Source: Streptomyces sp. NBC_01244 (GTDB lineage: Bacteria; Actinomycetota; Actinomycetes; Streptomycetales; Streptomycetaceae). Taken from it: a stretch of DNA of 64,000 nucleotides. A model generated the notes under the pieces. The model was not told the origin of the DNA and made no database searches. It saw nothing but the letters and a program-made list of their open reading frames with translations. Shown one piece after another: positions 42,868 through 53,324 of the stretch (positions within the stretch are counted from its first letter, which is position 1; every line of letters starts with the position of its first letter). The translations under genes were made by a program, and so were the position numbers. The stretch spans positions 4,650,001 through 4,714,000 of the forward strand of contig NZ_CP108488.1 of assembly GCF_035987325.1 (NCBI RefSeq). Reading direction: 5' to 3'.

Positions 42868-43749
42868 TCAGGTCAGGCGGAAGAGCCGGGCCCCGTTGTC
42901 GTGGCAGACGGCGCGCAGCCAGGCGTCGCCGAGGCCGAGGCGTTCCAGGGCCTCGAGCTGGTGCTCGTAGGGGTAGGGGATGTTCGGGAAGTCGGTGCCC
43001 AGCAGGATCCGGTCGCCGAGGTCGGCGAGCCGGCCGCGGTCCTGCGGCGGGAAGCCGCTGAACTGCTCCGAGAAGTCGGTGAAGGCCATGGTGGTGTCGA
43101 GGCGGACCTCGGAGTACCGGTCGGCGAGGTCGAGGAAGTCCGCGTACTCCGGCATCCCCATGTGCGCGACGATCAGCGGCAGCCGGGGGTGACGGGCCAG
43201 CAGCCGGGCGATCGGCTCGGGTCCGGTGTGCTTCCCCGGCACGGGCCCCGAACCGCAGTGCACGACCGTCGGGATCCCGACCTCGGCGAGGAGCCCCCAG
43301 ACCGGGTCGAGCCGGTCGTCGGTGGGGTCGTACCCGCCCACCTGGAGGTGGGCCTTGAAGACCCGGGCCCCCGCCGCGACGGCCTGGCCGACGTACTCCC
43401 GCACCCCGTCCTCCGGGAAGAAGGTCGCGGTGTGCAGGCAGTCGGGGGTACGGGCGGCGAAATCGGCGGACCAGGAGTTGAGCCAGGCGGCCATGGCCGG
43501 CTTGTGCGGGTAGAGCATGGCGGTGAAGGCCCGGACCCCGAACTCCCGGAGCAGCGCGACCCGCTGTTCTTCCTCGTGCCGGTAGGTGATGGGCCACTCG
43601 ACGCCGGTCAGCGGGCCCACCGCGTCGAAGTAGTCCCACACCTTGTCCAGGACCCGCTCGGGCATGAAGTGGGTGTGTACGTCGACCAGCCCGGGCAGCC
43701 CGAGCCGTTCCCGGAACGCCCGGACGGCCTCAGCCGTCTTCGCGGACAA
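42868..43749 (-). CDS. Amidohydrolase family protein (TIM-barrel metal-dependent hydrolase)
   Basis: A 293-residue enzyme of the amidohydrolase-2 type. VDVHTHF holds the first metal-binding His pair (residues 25 and 27). A later VVHCGSGP and IVAHMGMPEY give two more histidines, and LGTDFPN the metal-binding Asp. Members hydrolyse or decarboxylate small organic acids. It follows the monooxygenase gene with a 20-base overlap, which suggests one transcript. Substrate unknown. Confidence 0.8.
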   Translation of the reverse strand: MSAKTAEAVRAFRERLGLPGLVDVHTHFMPERVLDKVWDYFDAVGPLTGVEWPITYRHEEEQRVALLREFGVRAFTAMLYPHKPAMAAWLNSWSADFAARTPDCLHTATFFPEDGVREYVGQAVAAGARVFKAHLQVGGYDPTDDRLDPVWGLLAEVGIPTVVHCGSGPVPGKHTGPEPIARLLARHPRLPLIVAHMGMPEYADFLDLADRYSEVRLDTTMAFTDFSEQFSGFPPQDRGRLADLGDRILLGTDFPNIPYPYEHQLEALERLGLGDAWLRAVCHDNGARLFRLT

Positions 43750-44071
43750 AGCCGTGGCTCCGCTCGACCGTCGCGATGTGCAGCGTGTAGCTCTCGTACC
43801 AGTCGGCCCGGCCCTGCTTCATCGCCGCCTGGTGCTCCATGTCCTTGCGCCAGAGGGCGAGGGACTCGTGGTCGCGGAAGTAGGCGACGGTGATGCCGAG
43901 CCCGCCGGGGGTGCGCGCGGACTCATAGCCGAGGAAACCCGGATTGCCGCTGACGAGCTCGGTCATCCGCTCGAGCGTCTCGGGATATCCGCCGTCCTCG
44001 GCGGTCCGGACGCTGGTGAACACACTCATGACATAAGGCGGTTCGAAGGCCTGTACGGGCTGGATGGTCAT
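43730..44071 (-). CDS. Antibiotic-biosynthesis-monooxygenase-like protein
   Basis: A 113-residue protein of the dimeric ABM fold. It has an YVMSVFTSVRT strand, a conserved NPGFLGYESART segment and VAYFRDHESLALWRKDMEH, which matches the usual W-K/R helix of the family. It could be a heme-degrading or quinone-forming monooxygenase; no cofactor motif decides. ATG 44071 is used, as AGAAGG lies at a suitable distance; GTG 44080 is possible. The gene overlaps the amidohydrolase start by 20 bases. Confidence 0.75.
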   Translation of the reverse strand: MTIQPVQAFEPPYVMSVFTSVRTAEDGGYPETLERMTELVSGNPGFLGYESARTPGGLGITVAYFRDHESLALWRKDMEHQAAMKQGRADWYESYTLHIATVERSHGFVREDG

Positions 44072-44176
44072 GCCCACCACCTTCTGCGGCCGGTACGTGG
44101 CATGTCCACCGGAAAACGGCCCGGGCGGCCAAAGGGATCCAAGTTTTGACCTTGCCCCGCTGCCCGCCCGGTCGGG

Positions 44177-45070
44177 TCAGAACAGCCCGTCCTGCGCGGC
44201 GGCGGTGTCCTGCCCGGTGCTCGGGATCCCTGACACGGGCACCTCGGTGACACCGCCCTCCCCGGGCGCCACCAGCTCCCACCCCGCGAGCAGCCGGGCG
44301 TCCACCACCAGCCCGTCGGCGAAGTGCAGATCGGGCCCGGCAGCCCCGACGAGCCGGCCGACGACGGTCCCGCCGGGCACCATCTCGGTGATCACCCGGG
44401 CAGGGGCGGGCAGCGCGTCGAGCCCGAACACCCCGGCGTGATCGGTCACCTCGCACTCCAGCCTCTCCAGCGACTCCGGCCACCCCTCCAGCGCGGCCGC
44501 CCGTGCGTGCAGGGCCGCGACCTCCGCCACCCGCTCGGGCCCCGGCGGTACCTCTCCCCGCACGGACCGCTTACGGGCATGGGCGATCCGGTCAGGCACT
44601 CCGAGCGCGGCCCGCAGCAGCTCCTCGGTCCGGCGGGTGGCCATCAGCGGCCCGCGCCCCAGCCAGGCCCAGGCCACCGCCCCTTGCTCCAGCAGCCGGA
44701 CGGACCCGCGCTCCTCGGCGGTGATGCCGACCTTGACCAGCCCGGTTCCGAACCAGGCGAGGTACACCCGGTAGGTACGCGGATCACCGGCGTTGGTGTC
44801 GGCCGCCACCGAGAAGGAACGGTCCAGGCCGGCGCACTCGGGGCACTGGGCGTTCCCGGTCCGGCCGGACACGGTCCGCCCGGTCGGGCACGGCGTCCGC
44901 CGTCCGGCCCGCCGGATGCCGAGGCAGTGGCGCTCTCCCCGGGCGGCGAAGGCGAGCGGCTGCCCGTACGCGAGGGGGCTGGTGCGCTCTCCCCGTCCCG
45001 GCCCCCGCCCGTACCAGCCCATGGCGGGCCGGCCGTCGTTCCACCGGAGGCCGGTGCACCACCAGGTCAC
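44177..45070 (-). CDS. DUF2797 protein
   Basis: A 297-residue protein of the DUF2797 family. The N-terminal 85 residues contain paired cysteines (CLGIRRAG, CPTGR, CPECAG) that suggest a zinc ribbon. Residues about 97-125 (YRVYLAWFGTGLVKVGITAEERG) resemble a GIY-YIG-type core strand, as noted for this family. It starts with GTG overlapping the Lrp stop by four bases (GTGA), so the pair is coupled. Function unknown; a nucleic-acid role is plausible. Confidence 0.75.
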   Translation of the reverse strand: MTWWCTGLRWNDGRPAMGWYGRGPGRGERTSPLAYGQPLAFAARGERHCLGIRRAGRRTPCPTGRTVSGRTGNAQCPECAGLDRSFSVAADTNAGDPRTYRVYLAWFGTGLVKVGITAEERGSVRLLEQGAVAWAWLGRGPLMATRRTEELLRAALGVPDRIAHARKRSVRGEVPPGPERVAEVAALHARAAALEGWPESLERLECEVTDHAGVFGLDALPAPARVITEMVPGGTVVGRLVGAAGPDLHFADGLVVDARLLAGWELVAPGEGGVTEVPVSGIPSTGQDTAAAQDGLF

Positions 45071-45501
45071 AGGGGGAGCGGTCGCTCGAAGAAGGTCTCC
45101 AGGACGACGGTGGCCTGCGTCCCGCTGACACCGTCGATGACATAGAGGCGGCGCAGGACGTCCTGCAGCTGCTCGGTGGTGGCCGTGCGAACCTTGACCA
45201 TGACGGAGGCGCTACCGGCGATGATGTGCGCCTCCTGGATCTCCGCGATGGCCTCGAAGGCGGCCCGCGAGTCGCCCATCCAGGCCGTGGAGTCGACCAT
45301 CACGTAGGCCAGCACCCCGCTGCCCACGGCGGCCGGATCCACCTCGACCGTGGTCCGCCGGATGACCCCCCGCTCGCGCAGCTTGCGCACGCGTTCGTGG
45401 GTGGCACCCGCGGAGAGTCCGACGGAGGCCGCCAGCGCCGCATACGGCTGGCCCGCGTCTTCCTGGAGGCGCTGGATCAGCGCCCGGTCGATGTCGTCCA
45501 C
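45067..45501 (-). CDS. Lrp/AsnC-family transcriptional regulator
   Basis: A 144-residue regulator. The helix-turn-helix is residues about 4-50 (DRALIQRLQEDAGQPYAALA and SAGATHERVRKLRERGVI). The RAM domain for amino-acid binding is residues about 65-140. GGAGGAA precedes GTG 45501, so the upstream in-frame ATG is not needed. It is coupled to the DUF2797 gene. The usual role is feast-or-famine control of amino-acid metabolism; the target here is unknown. Confidence 0.88.
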   Translation of the reverse strand: MDDIDRALIQRLQEDAGQPYAALAASVGLSAGATHERVRKLRERGVIRRTTVEVDPAAVGSGVLAYVMVDSTAWMGDSRAAFEAIAEIQEAHIIAGSASVMVKVRTATTEQLQDVLRRLYVIDGVSGTQATVVLETFFERPLPL

Positions 45502-45620
45502 CGAACTTCCTCCTACGTCCCTGCACACCCTCGCGGAGACGCTACCTGATCCTGCATTCACCCCCTGCGACCGAACAGCGTTCGCCCCTCCCTCGCCCCC
45601 TCGCCTCTCCCCCGGCGCGG

Positions 45621-45986
45621 CTAGCGCGCGACGAACTGCGTCAGGATCGCCTGGACCTCATAGATGTCGACGCCCTTGGTGAAGGTCTTGGCTATCGGCG
45701 CCGAAGTCCCGGAGAGCCATATCTTCAGTTCCGCGTCCAGGTCGAAGTGGCCGGCGGTCTCCACGGAGAAGTGCGTGATGCTCCGGTACGGAATCGAGTG
45801 GTACTCCACTTTCTTCCCCGTGAGCCCCTGCTTGTCGATGAGCACGAGCCGCCGGTCGGTGAACAGGATCGTGTCGCGGATCAGCAGAAACGCGGCGTGC
45901 ACCTGCTCTCCCTGCCCCAGCAGCCGCGCGTACTCGCGGTGCGCCGACGCCGGATTCACTGCGTGCGCGTTCCCGAACAGTCCCAT
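45621..45986 (-). CDS. Bacterial PH-domain protein
   Basis: A 121-residue protein. It is almost wholly one bacterial pleckstrin-homology domain, with RDTILFTDRRLVLIDKQG and VEYHSIPYRSITHFSVET as the strand pairs, ending in a helix. Members often bind proteins at the membrane or stress response; this one has no membrane segment. ATG 45986 is chosen; the longer frame upstream lacks similarity. No operon partner. Confidence 0.8.
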   Translation of the reverse strand: MGLFGNAHAVNPASAHREYARLLGQGEQVHAAFLLIRDTILFTDRRLVLIDKQGLTGKKVEYHSIPYRSITHFSVETAGHFDLDAELKIWLSGTSAPIAKTFTKGVDIYEVQAILTQFVAR

Positions 45987-46124
45987 GTGAGCTCCCCCTG
46001 CTTTCCCGGTGCCGTTTCCCGCTGAGCCGATCTCCAAAAACCGTATCCGGGCCGTGCGTCACCCCGCGTCCCCCGCCAGAGCCATCTCACCCCGTGGCTC
46101 CCCGGAGCCAGGCCTCATCACTGA

Positions 46125-46185
46125 GGAGGAGAAGAAGAAGGGGAAGGCTGAACACAGCAAGAGGGGTGAGGGGAAGAAGAAGGAC
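46125..46185 (+). other. Purine-rich tract
   Basis: A 61-base stretch is about 90% A/G on the plus strand, with GAAGAAGAAGGGG and GGGGAAGAAGAAGG. It lies between the PH-domain gene and the tRNA-Arg terminator in a noncoding region. Function unknown. Confidence 0.5.
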
Positions 46186-46190
46186 AACGC

Positions 46191-46222
46191 AAGAGGCCCC
46201 CCGGTGAACCGGGGGGCCTCTT
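46191..46222 (-). terminator. Terminator of tRNA-Arg(ACG)
   Basis: AAGAGGCCCCCCGGT and its complement form a 15-bp perfect stem with a two-base loop, just 3' of the tRNA. Confidence 0.88.
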
Positions 46223-46228
46223 GGGCTG

Positions 46229-46301
46229 TGCACTCGGCAGGATTCGAACCTGCAACCTTCTGATCCGTAGTCAGATGCTCTATCCGTTAAGCTACGAGTG
46301 C
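46229..46301 (-). tRNA. tRNA-Arg(ACG)
   Basis: A 73-nt tRNA with acceptor GCACTCG/CGAGTGC, anticodon loop CTACGGA (ACG) and T-loop TTCGAAT. It is the usual substrate of TadA, which turns A34 into inosine so that CGU, CGC and CGA can be read. Confidence 0.95.
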
Positions 46302-46522
46302 TTGGCTGGCCGGGGTTTTGCGCCCCGTTGGCCTTGCGAGAACAACAATACATGGACCTCGCCGGGACGCGAAATCCATTAGGTCCACCCGCTCTGACCT
46401 GCGGAAACAGCTCGGAAGAAGATCATCCGGTTGGCTACCGGAGGACCCCCGGCGTGCCTCTGCGCGGGCAGATCCCGGGAAGATCCCGCCACCTCCCGGA
46501 CGCCCCGGACCCCGAACGCACC

Positions 46523-46552
46523 GAAGCCCCGGTCCGCAAGGACCGGGGCTTC
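46523..46552 (-). terminator. Terminator of tRNA-Ser(GCT)
   Basis: GAAGCCCCGGTCC pairs with GGACCGGGGCTTC over GCAA, nine bases 3' of the tRNA. The 220 bp between this and tRNA-Arg show no gene. Confidence 0.88.
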
Positions 46553-46560
46553 GTGAAGTG

Positions 46561-46651
46561 CGGAGGCGGAGGGATTTGAACCCTCGATGGGGGGTAAGCC
46601 CCAAACCGCATTAGCAGTGCGGCGCCATAGACCGGACTAGGCGACGCCTCC
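46561..46651 (-). tRNA. tRNA-Ser(GCT)
   Basis: A 91-nt class II tRNA with acceptor GGAGGCG/CGCCTCC, anticodon loop CTGCTAA (GCT), a long variable arm and T-loop TTCAAAT. Confidence 0.95.
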
Positions 46652-46837
46652 AGCACACCCCCGCGTACGAGGGTGCGTGCAGATGATGACACAGGCCAGG
46701 GGCCTGTCACCAATCCGCTCCCACGGTACAAGGAGGTCGGCCCGCAGAGCAAAGCCTTAAGCACCCCCGTGTGCGGAACGTCGGCGCCGGCTCGTCGTTG
46801 GTCTGTCGTACGACGTACGGACGACCTGGAGTTCCCC

Positions 46838-47272
46838 ATGCTGCGTCTCGCCGCTTTCGCCGTCGCCTCCGCTCTGGCCGCAGGGGCGGCGGGCCCCCTG
46901 CCCCCGCTGCCGCCGCTCAGCCGGCTGCTGTCCGCCCCCGCCCCCGACCGGCTCACCATCGTCGTGGCCGACACGGGCAACCCCCTGGCCGACGGCGAGT
47001 ACCGGCTGGAGTGCGACCCGCCCGGCGGGAACCACCCGCGGGCCGGCGACGCCTGCGCCCGCCTCGAAGCCCTCGCGCGCGAGGGGAAGGACCCCTTCGC
47101 CGCCGAGCCCAAGAACCAGCTGTGCACCATGCAGGACGGCGGCCGCGCCACCGCCCGGATCACCGGAACGTGGCATGGCCACAGGGTGGAGTCCCGGTTC
47201 AGCCGGACGAACGGATGCGAGATCCGCCGGTGGAACGACTTGGAACCTGTGCTTCCAGGTGGGCGTTCCTGA
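46838..47272 (+). CDS. Streptomyces subtilisin inhibitor-like protein
   Basis: A 144-residue secreted protease inhibitor. A signal peptide covers residues 1-20 or so. The mature part matches the SSI fold: LTIVVADTGNPLADGEYRLECDPPGGNHPRAGDAC in two pieces gives the first disulfide; the LCTMQDGG loop and NGCEI give the second. The reactive-site P1 residue should be the Met in CTM. SSI proteins inhibit subtilisins and transglutaminase-activating proteases outside the cell. ATG 46838 is preceded only by weak signals. The C-terminus (PVLPGGRS) differs from the usual VFAF-type ending. Confidence 0.8.
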   Translation: MLRLAAFAVASALAAGAAGPLPPLPPLSRLLSAPAPDRLTIVVADTGNPLADGEYRLECDPPGGNHPRAGDACARLEALAREGKDPFAAEPKNQLCTMQDGGRATARITGTWHGHRVESRFSRTNGCEIRRWNDLEPVLPGGRS

Positions 47273-47391
47273 CCTGGGAGGATGCGCCGGTCGGGCGTTA
47301 TGCGCCGGGCATCCGCCCCCTCGCCGGGAGCCCGTGCGCATAGACTCCTCCCGTGACATGCCGGTAGTTGTGGTCAGGGAGGAAGCTCGTC

Positions 47392-50300
47392 GTGAGCAGC
47401 AGGCCATCCCGAGGCGCTGCTCGCCTCGCAGCAATACTCGACGCTCTTCCGGACGCGCTGTTGCTCGTCAACGCCAACGGCACGGTCGTCAACGCGAATT
47501 CGATCGCCCTCGAGGTCATGGAGAGCCCCGGTACCGGGCTCGTCGGCCGGGGCGTGCTCGACCTCCTGCCCGAGTTCGACTCCAAGCTGATCCCCGGCTC
47601 CATGCGCCGGCCCGGCGAGGACGAGGGCGGCCGCGCCCGCCCGAAACGGATGGTCGCCCGCCGCACCGACGGCAGCGAGTTCCCCGTCGAGGTCACCGCG
47701 GCCCATCTCGACGGCCGTGACGCCTACCGCGAGCCGCAGCCCTCGTACACCGGCGACGAGCTGCTGATGCTCGTCGTACGGGACCTCTCGCAGACGGTGG
47801 ACACCGAGGCCGAGCTGGCCCGCTCCCAGCGCCAGACCGAGATGATCCTGCGCGCCGCCGCCGAGGGCGTCGTCGGCACGGACACCGACGGCAGGGTCGT
47901 GCTGGTCAATCCGGCCGCCGCCCAGATCCTCGGTTACCGCGCCACCGACCTCGGCAACCGCGAACTGCACGGGCTGGTCCAGCACTCGCGCGCCGACGGA
48001 TCGCCGTTCCCCTTCGAGGAGTCCCCGCTCGCCGACACCCTGCGCAGCGGACGCAAGCACCGGGTCCGCGGCCAGGTGCTGTGGAACAAGTCCGGGCAGC
48101 CCGTCGCCGTGGACCTGACCACCTCTCCCGTACGGGACGGGGAGCAGCTCGTCGGCGCCGTCATGACCTTCACCGACCGGCGCTCCTACGACGCGCTGGC
48201 CGCCCGCCACGCCCAGCTGCTGTCCGTCCTCGGCGACTCCCTGCGCGGGCCGCTGGAGGAGCTGCGCGGGGAGCTGGCCACGCTGGCCGCCGACGACGCG
48301 GGACAGCTGTGGCCCGAGGCCAACCAGCTGCTGCACCACCTGGCCGCCGGCTACTCCCGGATGACCACGCTGGTCGACAACGTGCTCGCCTTCCAGCGCC
48401 TCGACGCGGGCGGCGAGAAGCTCGACAAGAAGAAGGTACTGATCGACGGGGTCGTCGCGGCCGGTGTCGACGGCGCGGTCGAGCTCATCGGCCCCGGGCG
48501 CGCGCAGTTCGCCGTGCACGCCCCGACCATCGAGGCCGAGGTGGACGCGGAGCGCATCGCGACCGCCCTCGCGCACCTGGTCGCGGACGTCGCCGGGGTG
48601 GACGCCACCGGCAAGACCCCGCAGGGCAGCGGGTACATGGACTCGACGATCGTGGTGGCCGCCGCACAGCGCGGCGAGGTCGTACGGATCGAGGTGCGCG
48701 GCCCGTACGAGGGCGGCAACCCGGTGCACGAGCCGATCGTGCGGGGCATCGTGGAGGCGCACGGCGGCGTCCTGCAGACGGTGGAGGTGCCGGGCGCTCC
48801 CGGCGGGGCGTACGTACTGGAGCTGCCGCTGGGTGCGGGAGCCGGGACGGTCACCCTGCCCGAGCCGGTGGAGGCTCCCCCGGCCGCGCCCGGGACCGAG
48901 GGCGGCCCGGGGCAGGTCTCCGGCGGCCGGCGGGCCCGGCGCGGTGTGGACGCGTTCCTCGACGACGACGCCGCTGCGGGAGCCGGCGGCGGCACCGGCG
49001 TGGCGAAGGCAGGCCAGGACTCCGACGGCGGGAGCGCGCTCGCGCTGCCGTCCGGTCGGCGCCGGGGCAGCGAGGCCGGGGCGGTTGCCCGGCCCGGCGA
49101 CGGCGCTCCCGCGGAGCTCGCCCAGTCCCCCGTGAACCCGGCGGGCCTGGGTGGCAGCGGCACCGGGCGGCGCCGCGGCCAGAACGGCGACGGCAGCGGC
49201 GGCGGCAACAGCGGCGACTCCGGTGGCGCCAACGACCGTCCGGGCGGCCCCGGGCAGCCCGTGCCCCCGCAGGGGACCCACATGCCCGCGCTCCCTCCGG
49301 TGCCGGTGGCTCCCGTGCCGGTGCCGCCGTTCCCGGGGCTCCCCGTTCCGCTGACGGAGCACCCGGCCGGGCGGCGGCGTGCCCTGGGCGCGGCGGGACC
49401 GGCGCAGCCGGGCGGCCCGGTGCCTGCGACCGGACTCGGGCCGACGCCCGCGCCGACGCCCGCGCCGATGCCTGCTCCGATGCCCACTCCGATGCCCGTG
49501 GCTGCGCCCTCCCCCGTTCCCGTACGGCCCATCGCCCCCGAGGGCGGCTTCGCGCTGCCCGCCGGGCCGACGCCGGCTCCGCAGCCGCCGCAGGCCCCCG
49601 CCGGGGCCGACTCCGACTCCGACGCGGAAGCCGCGGGCGGGCGGCGCGGGCGCCGGGTGCTGAGCGCGCCCGGCACCGACTCCGAGGGCGCCGAAGCCGC
49701 CGCCGGGCGGGTGGACGCGGGTGCGCAGGGCCCCGTAGCCCCCGATACGCATCCCACCGGGCGGCGGCGTGCGCTGCCCGCCACCCCGGCCTGGCCGGTT
49801 CCGGCGGCCCGTACCGCCCCCGAGGACTCGGACGGCGGCGGGCAGATCGCCGTACCCGGAGCCCGGCAGCCGCAGGACACCTCCGCGGAGGCCGCCGGGG
49901 CGCCGATCAGCGTCCGCGCGCTGGGCAGCCTCGGCCAGGGCGGCGGGTCCACCGACACGAACGGCTCCGGCCGGCGGCGTCGGCTCGCGGAGCCCGCGCC
50001 CGAGGGCCGGGCCTTCGCCATAGGAGCCCCCGAGGCGGGCTCGGCCGAGGGCCCCGAGCCGCTGGACGGGCCCGGTGGCGCCGTCGAGGTGGTCAACCGG
50101 ACCGTGCCCCGTCCCGTGGACGACGAGCTGCCGCCCGAGCCGCTGGACAACCCGCGCCGGCTCCTGGTGTGGCCGGCTCCGGACGCGCAGACGCAGGCCG
50201 CACTCAGCGACCGCGGCTACCGCCCGGTGATCGTGCACTCCCGCGAGGAGGTCGACGCGCAGATCGCCGCGTTCCCCGCCGCGCTGTTCGTGGACCCGCT

Positions 50301-50853
50301 CACCGGGCCGATCACCCGGACCGCCCTGCAGTCGCTGCGCCAGGCCGCGGTGGCCGCCGAGGTGCCCGTACTGGTGACGGCCGGGCTGGGGCACGCCACG
50401 CGCGAGGCCGCGTACGGAGCCGATCCGGCCGTGCTCCTGAAGGCGCTCGCGCCGCGCGACAGCGAGCAACACCCGTCCCGGGTGCTGCTGATCGAGGAGC
50501 ACGACGAGATCGCGACCGCGCTGACCGCCGCCCTGGAGCGGCGCGGCATGCAGGTCGCACGGGCCGACGCCGATACGGACGCCGTGGAGCTGGCGACCCG
50601 GATGCGGCCGAACCTGGTGGTGATGGACCTGATGCAGGTGCGCCGGCGCCGGGCCGGGATCGTGGACTGGCTGCGCGCCAACGGGCAGTTGAACCACACC
50701 CCGCTGGTCGTCTACACGGCCACCGGGATCGAGCCGGCCGAACTGCCGCGGCTGGCCTCGGGCGAGAGCGTGCTGTTCCTCGCCGAGCGGTCCACCACGG
50801 CCGACGTGCAGGGTCGCATCGTGGACCTGCTGGCCAAGATCGGCACCAACTAG
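47392..50853 (+). CDS. PAS/degenerate histidine kinase/receiver protein with GRRR repeats
   Basis: An 1153-residue cytoplasmic protein. Two PAS domains (about 10-110 and 145-255) precede a HisKA-like helical pair. The phosphoacceptor His of that pair is absent: GDSLRGPL (281-288) stands where SHELRTPL is expected. An HATPase-like part (about 345-475) lacks a clear N box. Residues about 490-920 are a disordered, Pro/Gly/Ala-rich stretch with seven copies of a GRRR/GRRARR-type motif, near residues 513, 553, 592, 659, 747, 790 and 860. Two receiver-like domains end the protein: a degenerate one (about 922-1025) and one with a phosphorylatable Asp in VVMDLMQ (about 1078). It may be a scaffold or phosphate acceptor rather than a kinase. 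GTG 47392 follows AGGGAGG. Confidence 0.72.
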   Translation: MSSRPSRGAARLAAILDALPDALLLVNANGTVVNANSIALEVMESPGTGLVGRGVLDLLPEFDSKLIPGSMRRPGEDEGGRARPKRMVARRTDGSEFPVEVTAAHLDGRDAYREPQPSYTGDELLMLVVRDLSQTVDTEAELARSQRQTEMILRAAAEGVVGTDTDGRVVLVNPAAAQILGYRATDLGNRELHGLVQHSRADGSPFPFEESPLADTLRSGRKHRVRGQVLWNKSGQPVAVDLTTSPVRDGEQLVGAVMTFTDRRSYDALAARHAQLLSVLGDSLRGPLEELRGELATLAADDAGQLWPEANQLLHHLAAGYSRMTTLVDNVLAFQRLDAGGEKLDKKKVLIDGVVAAGVDGAVELIGPGRAQFAVHAPTIEAEVDAERIATALAHLVADVAGVDATGKTPQGSGYMDSTIVVAAAQRGEVVRIEVRGPYEGGNPVHEPIVRGIVEAHGGVLQTVEVPGAPGGAYVLELPLGAGAGTVTLPEPVEAPPAAPGTEGGPGQVSGGRRARRGVDAFLDDDAAAGAGGGTGVAKAGQDSDGGSALALPSGRRRGSEAGAVARPGDGAPAELAQSPVNPAGLGGSGTGRRRGQNGDGSGGGNSGDSGGANDRPGGPGQPVPPQGTHMPALPPVPVAPVPVPPFPGLPVPLTEHPAGRRRALGAAGPAQPGGPVPATGLGPTPAPTPAPMPAPMPTPMPVAAPSPVPVRPIAPEGGFALPAGPTPAPQPPQAPAGADSDSDAEAAGGRRGRRVLSAPGTDSEGAEAAAGRVDAGAQGPVAPDTHPTGRRRALPATPAWPVPAARTAPEDSDGGGQIAVPGARQPQDTSAEAAGAPISVRALGSLGQGGGSTDTNGSGRRRRLAEPAPEGRAFAIGAPEAGSAEGPEPLDGPGGAVEVVNRTVPRPVDDELPPEPLDNPRRLLVWPAPDAQTQAALSDRGYRPVIVHSREEVDAQIAAFPAALFVDPLTGPITRTALQSLRQAAVAAEVPVLVTAGLGHATREAAYGADPAVLLKALAPRDSEQHPSRVLLIEEHDEIATALTAALERRGMQVARADADTDAVELATRMRPNLVVMDLMQVRRRRAGIVDWLRANGQLNHTPLVVYTATGIEPAELPRLASGESVLFLAERSTTADVQGRIVDLLAKIGTN

Positions 50854-50866
50854 TCATTCTGGCCGC

Positions 50867-51445
50867 ATGGCCATCATCGACACGAGCGAGCAGACCGTCC
50901 CCGCCGACAACGGGGAGGTCAGCTTGCTCATCGCTCGACAGGTCGATCCGGGCCACGAGGAGAACTTCGAGGCCTGGGCCCACGGGATCCTGGAGACGGC
51001 CTCGGCCTTCCCCGACCACCTGGGGTACGGGCTGTTCCGGCCGGCCGTCGAGGGCGGGCCCTGGTTCCTGGTGCACCGGTTCCGCAACCAGGCGGCCTTC
51101 CAGCGGTGGCAGGACTCCGCCGAGCGCGCCGCCTGGTTCTCGAACTGCCTCGGGCACCACCACAGCGAGATAGCCCGGCGCGAACTGCACGGCATGGAGA
51201 CCTGGTTCGCGAAGCCGGGTACGGCCCGGCCCGCGCCTCCGCGGTGGAAGATGGCGATCAGCTCGGGGCTGGCCATCTTCCCGATCTCGCTCGCGGGCAA
51301 CGCGCTGCTCGGGCCGTACCTGGTGAATCTGCACTTCGTCCTGCGGACGGCCGCGTTCGCCGTCGTCTTCAGCACCCTGATGACCTACGTGGCCATGCCG
51401 GCGATCAGCAAGCTGCTGCGGCCCTGGCTCACGCGCGGCCAGTAG
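50867..51445 (+). CDS. ABM-type protein with two transmembrane helices
   Basis: A 192-residue protein. Residues about 18-110 form an antibiotic-biosynthesis-monooxygenase fold (LIARQVDPGHEENFEAWAHG, FVLVHRF-like strand and AAFQRWQDSAER). Two transmembrane helices follow (about 128-150 and 155-180). This fused form is found in actinobacteria and proteobacteria and is uncharacterised. It lies 13 bases after the large PAS/receiver gene on the same strand, so co-transcription is likely. It is unlike the soluble ABM protein at 43730. Confidence 0.72.
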   Translation: MAIIDTSEQTVPADNGEVSLLIARQVDPGHEENFEAWAHGILETASAFPDHLGYGLFRPAVEGGPWFLVHRFRNQAAFQRWQDSAERAAWFSNCLGHHHSEIARRELHGMETWFAKPGTARPAPPRWKMAISSGLAIFPISLAGNALLGPYLVNLHFVLRTAAFAVVFSTLMTYVAMPAISKLLRPWLTRGQ

Positions 51446-51521
51446 CCCCGCGGGGCCGGACACCCGGGGTGGGGCCCCGTGCGGCTCAGTGGGGCCCCGT
51501 CGGTGGGCTCGGTCGGTGGGC

Positions 51522-53171
<1,650 letters not shown>

Positions 53172-53273
53172 AGCGTCCTCCCGGTGAGCGCTGCGGCGCT
53201 GCGGCGGCTACGGATGCTGCGATTCTGCGCACGTACCGCTCGGTCTGTCACTACCCAAGAGTAGAAAACGAGG

Positions 53274-53299
53274 CCCGATGTTTCACGTGAAACATCGGG
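53274..53299. other. parS chromosome-partition site within a 26-bp palindrome
   Basis: TGTTTCACGTGAAACA (53279-53294) is the parS core, here extended to 26 bp by CCCGA and TCGGG arms. It lies in the gap between the acyl-CoA ligase and ECF sigma genes, 25 bp past the sigma gene stop. The extra arms could also give a terminator stem. Confidence 0.9.
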
Positions 53300-53324
53300 C
53301 GGGGCGGTCCGGGATCGGGCGGAG

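Noticed and set aside
53274..53299. The palindrome as a simple terminator
   Set aside because: Its core is identical to the site at 40531 inside a gene and matches parS; terminator activity is at most an added role.
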